Positions 43,238 to 54,100 of a stretch of DNA of 64,000 nt are shown here, one piece after another. Source of the DNA: Bacteroidota bacterium (GTDB lineage Bacteria > Bacteroidota > Ignavibacteria > Ignavibacteriales > Ignavibacteriaceae); contig JAKAGV010000003.1 in the NCBI GenBank assembly GCA_021815405.1, forward strand, positions 124,001 through 188,000. The letters are read 5' to 3'. Position 1 is the first letter of the stretch. The number at the start of each line of letters is the position of its first letter. The position numbers and the translations under genes were made by a program. The notes beneath the pieces were generated by a model. The model was given only the letters and a program-made list of their open reading frames with translations, was not told where the DNA came from and ran no database searches.

Positions 43238-45991
43238 ATTGGCGAAACCATACTGCATTACAAAGTTTTAGAAAAGCTCGGCGAAGGCGGAATGGGCGAA
43301 GTATATAAAGCCCAGGATACAAAACTCGATCGCTTTGTTGCTTTGAAATTCCTTCCATCTGAAATGACAGCTTCAGAGGAAAATAAAGCAAGATTTATTC
43401 AAGAAGCAAAAGCGGCTTCTGCAATGAATCATCCAAATGTCTGTACAATTTATTCCATAGAAGAATATAACAGGCAGCTTTTCATTTCTATGGAATTTAT
43501 TGATGGCATAACTCTCCGAAATAATAAACAGCAATTGTCCGAAAAAAGAATTTTAGACATTGGAATTCAAGTAGCGGAAGGCTTGGCTGCTGCGCATGAA
43601 AAGGGAATTGTTCACCGCGATATAAAGCCTGAGAACATCATGATTCGCAAGGATGGTATTGTGCAGATAATGGATTTCGGATTGGCTAAGCTTAGAGAAA
43701 CATCCGGTGTTTCAAGATTGACTAAAGCTGGTACAACAATGGGAACGATGGGCTATATGTCCCCCGAACAAGTGCAAGGATTAGATGTTGATCATCGTAC
43801 TGACATATTTTCTCTTGGAGTTGTTCTTTATGAACTTCTTGCAGGTGAATCTCCATTTAAAGGAGTTCATGAAACTGCAATAATGTATGAGATTGTAAAT
43901 GTTGATCCTCCGCCGATAGCCACGGTTAAAGAAGGAATCGATCCACAGTTGGACGGAATTATACTTGAGTGTCTTGAGAAGGACAAGGACGAAAGGTTCC
44001 AATCTGCGAAGGAACTTGCCAAGAATTTAAGAAAGATTCAGCGAACGTTAACTTCTGGTAGATCAAGCAGAATGTATAGCGTTAATACGCAGGCTTTCAA
44101 TGCAAAGAGCGGACAAACTACTGCTGCTATAAATACTACAACTAAAACTTCGATTGGAGAAATACAGGTTAAAAATTTATTCAAAAATATTTTCTATAAT
44201 CCTAAAATATTCTGGTCAGCAGCGGTAGTATTATTTATTGCGGTTCTTTTACTTCTTATCTTCTCTGTATTCAATAAAACAAAAGTTGAGTTACAGGAAA
44301 TTAAAGCAACAATTCTTACTCCGCACGGAATCAATTTAGACAATAGCCTTGGAAGCAACCTCTCAATTTCTCCCGATGGTCAGTATATTTCATTTGTCGG
44401 AGCTGATTCTTCAGGCATTGAAAAATTATGGGTAAGACCATTTAATTCATTAACTGCAAGACCATTAACAGTTGCTACAAATGAGGCATATCCGTTCTGG
44501 TCTCCTGATAGTAAAACAATAGCTTATTTTGATAAAGGTAAGTTGATGAAAATATCTCTTGATGCTGGAACTTCGCTTCCTATTTGCGATGCTCCATCGG
44601 GCAGAGGCGGTGCGTGGAGTGCTAACGGAACAATTGTCTTTTCTCCAACTCCATCCGGTCCTCTTTATAAAGTTCCTTCTTCAGGCGGAAAGCCGGAAGA
44701 AATTATTAAAACGGATACGTCAATACCAGCTCAGAGTTTAAGATGGGCTTACTTTTTACCAGACGGGAATCATTTCATTTATTCTACTGAAAATAGTTAT
44801 ACTGGATCAACCCCAACTGACGCTATCTTTATTGCATCTTTGGATAATCTGAAACCTAAAAAACTTATGATTACTTCTTCCAACTGCCAGTATGCAGATG
44901 GATATTTACTTTTTGTAAGACAGTCTATTCTTCTTGCACAAAAATTTGATCCCGGTAAACTAAAGCTTGAAGGAGAAGCTATGCCGGTTGCGGAAAATAT
45001 TCAGTACTTGGATTCAAGAATCTCCGGAACATTTGCTGTCTCTCAAAACGGAAAGCTGATTTATCTTCAAGGATATCAGAATGACCAAAGCTTGGTATTG
45101 CTGGATAAAAATGGAAATGAAATAAAAAAATTATCGGACATGGTTCCATATACATCTGCACAATTCTCACCGGATGGGAATAGAATTGCCTGCGATTTGT
45201 ACGACCCGAATGAAAAGAAATATGATATTTGGGTCTATGATTTGAATAGAAGTGTTTGGACCAGGCTGACATTCGACAAAGGAGATATTGTACCCCGGTG
45301 GACACTTGATGGTAAGCAGATAACTTACAGTTCAAATAATAACAGCTCCGTTTTCGATGCTTATATAAAAAATGCCGACGGCTCCAGCGAAGCGACACTT
45401 ATATATAAATCAAACATAACAAAAGTTGTAAGCAGTATATCCAATGACGGCAAATATTATTTATATATGGGAATTGATTACACTAACAGTACTAGCGGCT
45501 TTGATATTTTTTTACTGCCTGCACATGGAGATCAAAAGCCTATTCCGATAGCAGCAACTAATTTTAATGAAATTGGTGCGATTTTTTCACCTAATAATAA
45601 ATGGATAGTTTATCAGTCGGACGAATCCGGAAAATACCAAATTTATGTAATACCATTTACCCCAAGTAATCCTGCAGAAAACTCCAGCGGCAAATGGCAA
45701 ATATCTATTGACGGAGGCACAAACGCAAGATGGTTGAACAACGGGAAAAGCATTTATTTCGTTACCCCGGATAATAAAATAATGGGTGTAGATATAAATG
45801 AAAACGGCTCGTCTATTTCACCGGGAAAACCGTATGCTGTTTTTTCTCCGGGCAATTTGAATATCTTAAAACTCTTCGATATAAACAAAGCCGGCACGGA
45901 AATAACTGCAACTATTCCAAATGGACAAACCTCACAGCCATCAATTACATTAGTTGAAAACTGGCAGAAGGAAGTGGAAGCTAATAAATGA
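43235..45991 (+). CDS. Ser/Thr kinase with TolB/PD40 propeller sensor (K4)
   Basis: 918 residues, the same length and layout as K1: kinase (glycine loop, VALKF, HRDIKPENIM, MDFGLAKL), one transmembrane segment near 326-346, and a periplasmic PD40 propeller. From codon 80 or so to about 335 the DNA is almost identical to K1 (43478-44239 against 35707-36468). Outside that block the two genes differ at many synonymous and some amino-acid positions. The propellers remain very similar, but several blades have changed surface residues, so ligand specificity may differ. The stop overlaps K5 as ATGA. Confidence 0.94.
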   Translation: MIGETILHYKVLEKLGEGGMGEVYKAQDTKLDRFVALKFLPSEMTASEENKARFIQEAKAASAMNHPNVCTIYSIEEYNRQLFISMEFIDGITLRNNKQQLSEKRILDIGIQVAEGLAAAHEKGIVHRDIKPENIMIRKDGIVQIMDFGLAKLRETSGVSRLTKAGTTMGTMGYMSPEQVQGLDVDHRTDIFSLGVVLYELLAGESPFKGVHETAIMYEIVNVDPPPIATVKEGIDPQLDGIILECLEKDKDERFQSAKELAKNLRKIQRTLTSGRSSRMYSVNTQAFNAKSGQTTAAINTTTKTSIGEIQVKNLFKNIFYNPKIFWSAAVVLFIAVLLLLIFSVFNKTKVELQEIKATILTPHGINLDNSLGSNLSISPDGQYISFVGADSSGIEKLWVRPFNSLTARPLTVATNEAYPFWSPDSKTIAYFDKGKLMKISLDAGTSLPICDAPSGRGGAWSANGTIVFSPTPSGPLYKVPSSGGKPEEIIKTDTSIPAQSLRWAYFLPDGNHFIYSTENSYTGSTPTDAIFIASLDNLKPKKLMITSSNCQYADGYLLFVRQSILLAQKFDPGKLKLEGEAMPVAENIQYLDSRISGTFAVSQNGKLIYLQGYQNDQSLVLLDKNGNEIKKLSDMVPYTSAQFSPDGNRIACDLYDPNEKKYDIWVYDLNRSVWTRLTFDKGDIVPRWTLDGKQITYSSNNNSSVFDAYIKNADGSSEATLIYKSNITKVVSSISNDGKYYLYMGIDYTNSTSGFDIFLLPAHGDQKPIPIAATNFNEIGAIFSPNNKWIVYQSDESGKYQIYVIPFTPSNPAENSSGKWQISIDGGTNARWLNNGKSIYFVTPDNKIMGVDINENGSSISPGKPYAVFSPGNLNILKLFDINKAGTEITATIPNGQTSQPSITLVENWQKEVEANK

Positions 45992-48276
45992 TCGGTGAAA
46001 CTATTCTACATTATAAGATCATTAAGGAATTGGGAAGGGGCGGGATGGGAGTAGTTTACCTTGCTGAGGATACAAAATTAAAACGGCAGGTCGCTATAAA
46101 GTTTTTGCCTAAACAAATATCGGCAGACTCTGATGAGAGAAAACGCTTTGAAATTGAAGCACAGGCGGCAGCAGCTTTGAATCATTCCAATATTACTATA
46201 ATCCATGCAATTGAAAAAGAAGGCGATAATATATTTATAGTGATGGAGTTTGTTGATGGAATAGAACTAAAAGATAAAGTCAAATCCAGTACGATTTCCA
46301 CTAAAGAATTGGTAAATATTGCAATACAAATAGCGGAAGGATTGGAAGCCGCACATAAAAAAGGAATTGTACATAGAGATATAAAATCTCAGAACATTAT
46401 GATTACCAATGAAGGCAAAGTAAAGATAATGGATTTTGGGTTGGCTAAAGTAAAAGGCGGTTCACAGCTAACACAGATGGGCTCAACAGTCGGAACGATT
46501 GCTTATATGTCCCCTGAACAAACCAGGGGTGATGAGGTTGACCACAGAACAGATATATGGTCATTGGGTGTTGTAATCTATGAGATGCTGACTGGAAAAA
46601 TGCCTTTTAAGGGAGATTATGACCAGGCAATAATATATTCTATTCTTAATGATGAACCAGATCCGGTTACTGAAAGTGATGAAGGTTTAAAACATATAAT
46701 CGACAAATCTCTGGCAAAGAATCCTGCTGAGAGATACCAGACGGCAGGAGAGATTGCAGAAGATCTGATAACAATAGGTCAAGGCAGAGAGGTAAAGAGA
46801 GCTCAGACAAAGCAGTCAAAGCTTCCATGGATTGCTGCCGGAGCAGCGCTAATAGTAATTGCAATAGCGCTCTATCTTTTTATGCCTTTATCAAAAGGAG
46901 GAGGGGAAACAACAGCAGAAGTGAGGACAATAGCTGTACTTCCATTTGATGACCTTAGCCCGAAGAAAGACCAGGGATATTTTTCTGATGGATTAACAGA
47001 AGAATTTATAAACGTACTTTCAAGGAATCCAAAGCTTCGTGTTACAGCCAAGACATCGTCATTTTCTTTCAGGGGAAAAGGGCTTGATATTAAAACCATA
47101 GCAGCAAAGCTTAACGTGAAGAATATACTTGAAGGCAGTGTTCAGAAGGCAGGCAACAATCTTCGCATATCGGCGGACCTTGTTAATGTTAAGACTGATG
47201 CAACGCTATGGTCAAAAACTTATGATGGAACATTGAACAACATATTTGAGCTGCAGGATTCAATATCAGGAAATGTTGCAGAGGCATTAAATGCAGCGCT
47301 GTTTGGTAAAGAAGCTGCAGCGCCAGAACAGAAAACAAACCCCGAAGCTTACAACAATTATCTTCTTGGAAATCATTTTTCTGATTTGTATGGTAAAGAA
47401 AATTCTGAGAAAGCAGAAAGTTATTATAAGAAGGCGCTATCTATTGATTCCAGCTATGCACCGGCGTGGGTAGGGTTGTCTGAACTCCACAGTGACATGG
47501 CTAATAATGGATACGTACCAGTGGATGAAGCTAACAACGAAGCGCTCAAGGAATCAAAGAAGGCAATTGAACTTGACCCGAAACTTGCAGAAGCCTACTC
47601 GCAAATGGCATGGATAGAGAAAAACTATTACTGGAACTGGAAAGTCGCGGATGAAGCCTTAAAAAAGGCACTGGAATTAGAGCCGGAAAATTCAGATGTT
47701 ATTAACGGTGCTGCTCTTTTGGCGCACACACTTGGGCAGTTTGATAAAGCAATAAAACTCGAGCGCCGTTCAATTGAGATTGACCCGGTTGATGTTGATG
47801 GATACCTTAACCTCGGTCTTTCAACATGGTATAAAGGCTTACCGGACGTGTCAATTGGTGCCTTTAGAAAATGCCTGGAGCTGAGCCCGCAATTTCCGGA
47901 TGCGCATGTATTAATAGGTTTTGATTATCTTGAGAAAGGGATGCCAGACTCGGCAATGACTGAGATTGAAAAAGAACAAGATCCTTTCTGGAAAATGCAG
48001 GGACTTGCAATCGTTGATTTCACGCTGGGCAGAAAGAAAGAAGCAGATGCTGAATTAGCAGATTTAATTAAAAATTACGTGAACCGCGGTGCATACGAGA
48101 TTGCAGAAATATATGCTTACCGTGGAGAGAAGGACAATGCATTCAAATGGCTGGAAAAGTCTTACATTCTGAGAGATAGCGGTCTTTCGGAAATGGTAGA
48201 TGATCCGCTGATGCGTAACATAGTTAAAGACCCGCGCTACGAAGCATTTATGAAAAAGATGAATCTGCCATTGTGA
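45988..48276 (+). CDS. Ser/Thr kinase with FlgO/TolB-like domain and TPRs, membrane-anchored (K5)
   Basis: 762 residues. Kinase domain: ELGRGGMGVVYLAED, VAIKF, HRDIKSQNIM and IMDFGLAKV. A transmembrane segment lies near 280-300 (WIAAGAALIVIAIALYLF), so the FlgO/TolB-like domain (TIAVLPFDDLSPKKDQGYFSDGL) and the TPR array are probably periplasmic. K2 and K3 lack this anchor. About six TPR-like units follow (ALSIDSSYAPAWVGLSELHSD; ALELEPENSDVINGAALLAH). It is translationally coupled to K4 by a 4-bp ATGA overlap. It is more GC-rich and more distant in sequence than its neighbours, suggesting a separate origin. Confidence 0.93.
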   Translation: MIGETILHYKIIKELGRGGMGVVYLAEDTKLKRQVAIKFLPKQISADSDERKRFEIEAQAAAALNHSNITIIHAIEKEGDNIFIVMEFVDGIELKDKVKSSTISTKELVNIAIQIAEGLEAAHKKGIVHRDIKSQNIMITNEGKVKIMDFGLAKVKGGSQLTQMGSTVGTIAYMSPEQTRGDEVDHRTDIWSLGVVIYEMLTGKMPFKGDYDQAIIYSILNDEPDPVTESDEGLKHIIDKSLAKNPAERYQTAGEIAEDLITIGQGREVKRAQTKQSKLPWIAAGAALIVIAIALYLFMPLSKGGGETTAEVRTIAVLPFDDLSPKKDQGYFSDGLTEEFINVLSRNPKLRVTAKTSSFSFRGKGLDIKTIAAKLNVKNILEGSVQKAGNNLRISADLVNVKTDATLWSKTYDGTLNNIFELQDSISGNVAEALNAALFGKEAAAPEQKTNPEAYNNYLLGNHFSDLYGKENSEKAESYYKKALSIDSSYAPAWVGLSELHSDMANNGYVPVDEANNEALKESKKAIELDPKLAEAYSQMAWIEKNYYWNWKVADEALKKALELEPENSDVINGAALLAHTLGQFDKAIKLERRSIEIDPVDVDGYLNLGLSTWYKGLPDVSIGAFRKCLELSPQFPDAHVLIGFDYLEKGMPDSAMTEIEKEQDPFWKMQGLAIVDFTLGRKKEADAELADLIKNYVNRGAYEIAEIYAYRGEKDNAFKWLEKSYILRDSGLSEMVDDPLMRNIVKDPRYEAFMKKMNLPL

Positions 48277-48334
48277 AGAAATGGAAATAAAAAATTAAAA
48301 GAAAGTTATAAGGCTCTGACGATATGAGGTCATA

Positions 48335-48496
48335 ATGATTAGTGAAACGATATTACATTATCCGCCAATGGCGGATCTCCTCCAAAGGTGGATGAGCCTC
48401 TGGCTCAAGCCTTTGGCTGATAAAATTGAAGAGAAGCTTGGCGAAGGCGGACCTGCTCGCCGAAGCCATCAACACAATATAAAAGGTGTACTATGA
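48335..48496 (+). pseudogene. Decayed kinase 5' end with in-frame palindromic insertion, before K6
   Basis: A 53-codon open frame. MISETILHY, the kinase leader, is interrupted by 20 codons of inserted DNA (48361-48420), resumes as KIEEKLGEGG, then ends PARRSHQHNIKGVL. The stop overlaps the K6 ATG (ATGA), and the AAGGTG site of K6 lies inside. The frame is intact despite the insertion, so it may be translated as a leader peptide. Confidence 0.7.
48361..48420. repeat. 60-bp string of small palindromes inserted in the leader
   Basis: Exactly 60 bp that are absent from the homologous place in the other kinases. It is a chain of short triloop hairpins: TCCGCC-AAT-GGCGGA, TCCTCC-AAA-GGTGGA (one mismatch), GAGCC-TCT-GGCTC, and AGCC-TTT-GGCT. 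The length is a multiple of three, so the surrounding kinase frame is kept. Confidence 0.75.
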
Positions 48497-51189
48497 CAGG
48501 AGAGACAATACTACATTATAAAATTATTGAGAAGCTCGGTGAAGGCGGGATGGGTGTAGTTTATAAAGCCCAGGACACAAAGCTTGACCGATTAGTTGCA
48601 TTAAAATTTCTTCCTGCTCATGCTCTTTCAAACAGCGAAGATAAAGAAAGATTTATAAGGGAAGCCAAAGCCGCCGCATCTCTTAATCATCAGAATATTG
48701 CTCACATTTATGAAATCGGGGAGAGCAACGAATCCGGTTCCGGGAAGCAAATGTTCATCGCAATGGAATATATAGAAGGAAATACTCTTGAAGAAATAAT
48801 TCATTCGAAAGGCGGCTCGCCGCTTCCGTTAAAAACTGCTATCAATTATACAATTCAAATTGCAGAAGGACTTCAGGCTGCACACGAAAAAGGAATTGTG
48901 CATCGCGATATTAAATCTGCAAATATTATGGTGAATGAAAAAGACCAGATAAAGATTATGGACTTTGGTCTTGCAAAGTTTGCCGGCGGAACGAAAGTAA
49001 CCAAGCTGGGAACAACAATGGGAACCGCGGCTTACATGTCGCCGGAACAGGCGACCGGTGAAAAGGTTGATCATCGAACTGATATTTGGTCGCTTGGAAT
49101 TGTAATGTACGAAATGATTAGCGGTCAGCTTCCATTTAAGAATGATTACGAGCAGGCTTTAATGTATGCGATTATGAACGAAGAACCTGAACCACTTACT
49201 GCAAAGCGAACCGGAGTTCCAATTTCTATTGATGGAGTAATATCAAAAGCTCTTGCAAAAGATCCGGCGATGCGCTATCAGCATATTGATGAAATTCCTG
49301 CGGACTTAAGAACTATAGGATTAAAATCGGGAAGCTTAACTACAAGGATTTCATCCCAGACAAGAATGTTTCCATCACCACAAAAAAAATTATTAAAGAT
49401 AAAAAAGCAGATTCCATGGATGATTACTGGAGCTGTAATACTTGTTTCACTGTTTTTAATTTTCTTTTTCAAAATTAAAGATGGTTCGGAACAGGATATT
49501 ACAAAGCTGAGCGTTATAATTCCTCAAGATAATCCACCGTATTTAACAGATAACCAGATAATTTCTATTTCTCCCGATGGAAAAGATATTGCTTATGTTG
49601 GGACGAAGAATGGAAGCTCACAGATATTTTTAAGATCTATAACCGACTTTAATATGATTTCTCTTGAAGGAACCGAAGGCGCAGATAATCCGTTTTTCTC
49701 TCCCGATGGTAAATGGATCGCGTTCTTTTCGAATGGAAAACTTAAAAAGATTTCGGTAAACGGAGGAACTCCGGAAACACTATGCGATGCGCCGGGTGAC
49801 AGAGGAGGCTTTTGGGCAGATAACGGTAAGATTTATTTTTCCCCGAACTATGCTTCAGGAATAATGGAAATATCTTCTGACGGAGGAAATGAAACTGTAG
49901 TTACTAAACTGGATTCATCTAAAAGTGAACGAACACACCGCTGGTGCCAGGTGCTGCCAGGAAGTAAATGGATATTATATACCATCGGCAATCAGACAAA
50001 TGTTAATTCATACGATAATTCATTAATCGCGCTGCAGTCGCTGGTTAATAATAAACGATATATTCTTAATGTCCGCGGTGATGTGGTTAGGTACATCAAA
50101 CCGGGAATTTTGATAATTGCCAGGAACGACAATCTTTACGCTGCGAAATTTAATCCTAATGATCCAAATAATACTGCGCCTCCAATAACTATTCTTCAAA
50201 ACATTGCAGGAAATCCAAGCAGCGGAGTTTATTACTTTGGCATTTCGGAAAACGGTAGTTTAATATACTTGCCTGGAGCCGGAGAAAATAAATTTAGTCT
50301 TGCGTTCGTTGATATGACTGGGAAAATCGATCCGCTTAAAATTGATAAAGCTTATTACCAAAATCCGCGTTTTTCACCTGACGGTAGTAAGATAGCGATG
50401 ACGATCGGCAAAGTTCCGGAAAACGACGGCGATATCTGGATATATAATTTAAAAGAAAATTCATTAAGCAGGTTTACTTTTGGTGAAGGTAATTATAATC
50501 CCTTCTGGAGTAAAGACGGCAAATACATTTATTATGCATCGGGAATGAGCGGCTCCGAAGGCATTTTAATGAGACCGGCTGATGGATCAGCATCGCCGCA
50601 AATGATTTACCCGGATAAAGATTTAAATTATCCTCAATCAATAACGCCAGACTCAAAGAATTTGATACTAAATACGTTTTCGGGCTTAACTCAAGGCGAT
50701 ATATTAAGATTAAACCTTGTCGACCATAAGCTGGATACTTTGATGTCTACAAGAAATAATGAAGTAAACGGCGAAGTATCGCCGGATGGGAAATGGTTTT
50801 TGTATTCTTCAAATGAAACCGGGGACTTAGTAGTCTATTTAAAATCATATCCCGATTTAAAAGGCAAATGGCAGGTTTCAAACGGGAGCGGCTTAGATCC
50901 TATTTGGTCACCAAAAGGAAATGAAATTTATTATATAAATCCGCAAAATAAATTAGTGTCGGTTTCAATAATTAGTAAGCCATCCCTAATTATTGGAAAC
51001 CCTAAAGTTCTATTTGATGTATCAAATATATCATTACAAGATGCGCTGGGTGATGATTATGATATTTCACCCGATGGGAAGAAATTTATTTTTGTATTAA
51101 GAAATGACCAGCAAAAAAATCATAATGAAATAAATGTCGTTTTAAACTGGAAGAAAGAGCTGAAAGGAAAATTAGACTTAAAGCAATAA
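48493..51189 (+). CDS. Ser/Thr kinase with TolB/PD40 propeller sensor (K6)
   Basis: 898 residues. Kinase domain: KLGEGGMGVVYKAQD, VALKF, HRDIKSANIM, IMDFGLAKF and AAYMSPEQATGE. A transmembrane segment lies near 308-328 (WMITGAVILVSLFLIFFF). The periplasmic PD40 propeller has SISPDGKDIAYVG, PFFSPDGKWIAFFS, PRFSPDGSKIAMTI and EVSPDGKWFLYSS. It is the same architecture as K1 and K4 but a much more distant sequence, so it is an old paralogue. It starts at ATG 48493 inside the decayed leader and is followed by K7 after 10 bp. Confidence 0.93.
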   Translation: MTGETILHYKIIEKLGEGGMGVVYKAQDTKLDRLVALKFLPAHALSNSEDKERFIREAKAAASLNHQNIAHIYEIGESNESGSGKQMFIAMEYIEGNTLEEIIHSKGGSPLPLKTAINYTIQIAEGLQAAHEKGIVHRDIKSANIMVNEKDQIKIMDFGLAKFAGGTKVTKLGTTMGTAAYMSPEQATGEKVDHRTDIWSLGIVMYEMISGQLPFKNDYEQALMYAIMNEEPEPLTAKRTGVPISIDGVISKALAKDPAMRYQHIDEIPADLRTIGLKSGSLTTRISSQTRMFPSPQKKLLKIKKQIPWMITGAVILVSLFLIFFFKIKDGSEQDITKLSVIIPQDNPPYLTDNQIISISPDGKDIAYVGTKNGSSQIFLRSITDFNMISLEGTEGADNPFFSPDGKWIAFFSNGKLKKISVNGGTPETLCDAPGDRGGFWADNGKIYFSPNYASGIMEISSDGGNETVVTKLDSSKSERTHRWCQVLPGSKWILYTIGNQTNVNSYDNSLIALQSLVNNKRYILNVRGDVVRYIKPGILIIARNDNLYAAKFNPNDPNNTAPPITILQNIAGNPSSGVYYFGISENGSLIYLPGAGENKFSLAFVDMTGKIDPLKIDKAYYQNPRFSPDGSKIAMTIGKVPENDGDIWIYNLKENSLSRFTFGEGNYNPFWSKDGKYIYYASGMSGSEGILMRPADGSASPQMIYPDKDLNYPQSITPDSKNLILNTFSGLTQGDILRLNLVDHKLDTLMSTRNNEVNGEVSPDGKWFLYSSNETGDLVVYLKSYPDLKGKWQVSNGSGLDPIWSPKGNEIYYINPQNKLVSVSIISKPSLIIGNPKVLFDVSNISLQDALGDDYDISPDGKKFIFVLRNDQQKNHNEINVVLNWKKELKGKLDLKQ

Positions 51190-51199
51190 GATATTTTTT

Positions 51200-54100
51200 A
51201 TGATTGGCGAAATTATACTTCATTATAAAATTTTAGAAAAGCTCGGTGAAGGCGGGATGGGTGTAGTTTATAAAGCCGAAGATACAGAGTTGAAAAGATA
51301 CGTTGCACTGAAATTCCTCCCGACAAATATTTCATCCTCATCCGAAGAGGCGGCAATGCTTAAGCTTGAAGCACAGGCAGCCGCCATGCTTAACCATCCG
51401 AATATCTGTACCGTATATGCCATTGAAGAAGAAAAGAACGGAAGATTTATTTCTATGGAATACATGGATGGGATTACACTTAGAAAAAAGGTAGCGGATG
51501 GACCTTTAGCAATTGGAGAAGGTATATCTTATGCTATTCAAATAAGCGAGGCATTGAATGAAGCTCATAAGAAAGGCATGATTCATCGCGATATTAAGAC
51601 CGAAAATATAATGATCAATGCGAAAAATCAGGTTAAAGTTATGGATTTCGGTCTGGCAGCATTAAAAAATAGTATTACCGAATCTTCATTTAACGGCACA
51701 TTCGGAACTCTTGCCTATTTATCTCCCGAACAAACATTAAATAAGCCGCCGGGCTTTACCTCAGATATATGGTCTTACGGAATAGTTTGCTATGAAATGT
51801 TTACGGGCAGGCTTCCGTTTTTTGACGAATACGAAGCAGCTATAATTTATTCCATCCTTAACGAAGAACCGATACCGCCTTCACATATCAGACTGGATAT
51901 TCCTTTAGAACTGGAATCTATTATTCTGAAATGTATGCAAAAGGAAGAAGAGAACAGGTACCAAAGTGCGGAACAAATAGTTCATGATCTTAGGAAGCTT
52001 AACAAGGAAATTGAAGTTCAAAGTATAAGGGAAGATTTTAAGAAAGAGCATCATAAAAAAGAAAAGAAAGCTGCTGAACAGAAACAGGCAGCTATAGTCT
52101 ACATGCAAATTCAGAATTATCAGGAATTGTCGGGACTGATAGGTCAGGAAAATATGGTTGGCATGCTTGAAAGTTATTATCAGGTAATAAATTATTCTGC
52201 ACAAAAGTATGGCGGCACTGTAAACAAAACCAATACGGGAGAAGCTGTTCTATATTTTGGACTGCCGGAAGCAATAGAGAATTCTTCGCAAAAGGCATTA
52301 AGAGCTGTCATTGAAATAAAAGAAGGATTTATCTCGATAAGAAAAGAATATGGAATTTCCGATTTGTACAATCTGAATATTGCGGTAAGCAGCGGAACAG
52401 TTATAGCCGGCAGTATTTCTTCGGGTGATAAATTTGAGTATACTGTTTTAGGCGATGCGGTTGAAATTGCCTTAGCCTTGCTGGGATCTGCCGTAAACGG
52501 TCGGATATTGGTTAATTCAATAACTTATAAAATCTTAAAGGATGTTTTTGAATTCAAGCAGTTGAAATCAATCTCTTTGAAAGGCAGGCGCGATCCTGTA
52601 GAAGTATACGAGCTTTTAATAGACGGAATAAATTTTAAAAGCGATAATTTACAAACGACAAGGCTAATTAAATCGGAAATAGTCGGAAGGGCTGATGAGC
52701 TTAATCGATTAGAGAATTTAATTATAAACTCGAAAAACGGACAAGGATCGGTTGTAAGTATAATTGCCGATGCTGGTATAGGCAAATCAAGAATAATAAA
52801 TGAATTAAAAAAGAAAGACATAATAAAGCAAGTTATTCTTTTAGAAGGTAAAGCGGAGTCGACTGAAAAAAATGTTAGTTATCATCCTGTTACAGGCATA
52901 CTTAAGCAGTGGGCACAAATCCATGAAAATGATAATGAGAGTCAGGCTTTTACAAAGCTTGAAAATTCGATTCGTAGTTTGTTTAATGAAGAGACCGGAG
53001 AAGTACTTCCTTTCATCGCTGCTTTAATGGGATTTCGATTAAAAGGTGATTACGAAAAACGGATTGCAGATATTTCCTCAGAGGCTTTAAGCAAGTTGAT
53101 TCAGAAGAGCATGAGGGAACTGATTTTAAAAGGCTCTGAAGTTAATCCCATAGTTTTTATTATAGAGGATCTGCATTGGGCGGATCAATCTTCAATTGAA
53201 TTATTGCAGTCCTTGTTTCGACTTGCTGAAAATAACAGGTTATTGTTCATTTGCACGCTCAGACCTAATTATCATGAAACAGGGGATAAGATGATTTCTG
53301 CCATTAAAGAAAGGTATGCGGGCTTCTATACAGAAATAAAGCTTGAATCGTTAAACGTTAATGATTGCCTGCTTTTGCTTGAAAATCTCCTGAAGATGAA
53401 ATCCCTCCCTGAAAAGATAAAAGAATCTGTTTTAAAAAATACTGAAGGTAATCCTTTCTTTATAGAAGAAGTAATCCGTTCATTGATCGATGATAATATA
53501 ATAGAAATTAATAACGGTCAATTTATTGTATCGCATAGCGTCGAAGACATAGTTGTTCCGGTGTCTATAAAGGATGTTCTTCTTGCAAGGATTGATAAGC
53601 TTGATGAAAATGTAAAATATACTTTAAAAGTGGCTTCGGTAATCGGGAGATATTTTTTGTATGAGGTCCTAAAAAAGGTAATGGATAATAATAACGAATT
53701 GGAAAAGAATATCCTTACTTTAATAAAGCTGGAATTAATAAGAGAAAATAAGGATAAATCTGAAAGGGAATATTTATTTTATCATGCCCTTGCACAGGAA
53801 GCTGTTTATGATACTTTGCTATCCAAGAACCGCCAGGAACTTCACTTGAAAGTAGCTGATGCAATAGAAAGTGTATTTGAAGAAAAGACCGGCGATTATT
53901 TTGAAGTACTGGCTCATCATTACAGCCTGGGAGACGACAAAGAGAAAGCTGAAAAATATTTAATTAAAGCCGGCGAGAAAACTCTTAAAAATGCCGCCTC
54001 AAGCGAAGCCCTTAATTATTTTAATGAAGCATTAAACCTTTATATTCAAAAATATGGTGCTAACGTTGATAAAGGAAAAATTTTTATGCTTGAGAAGAAC

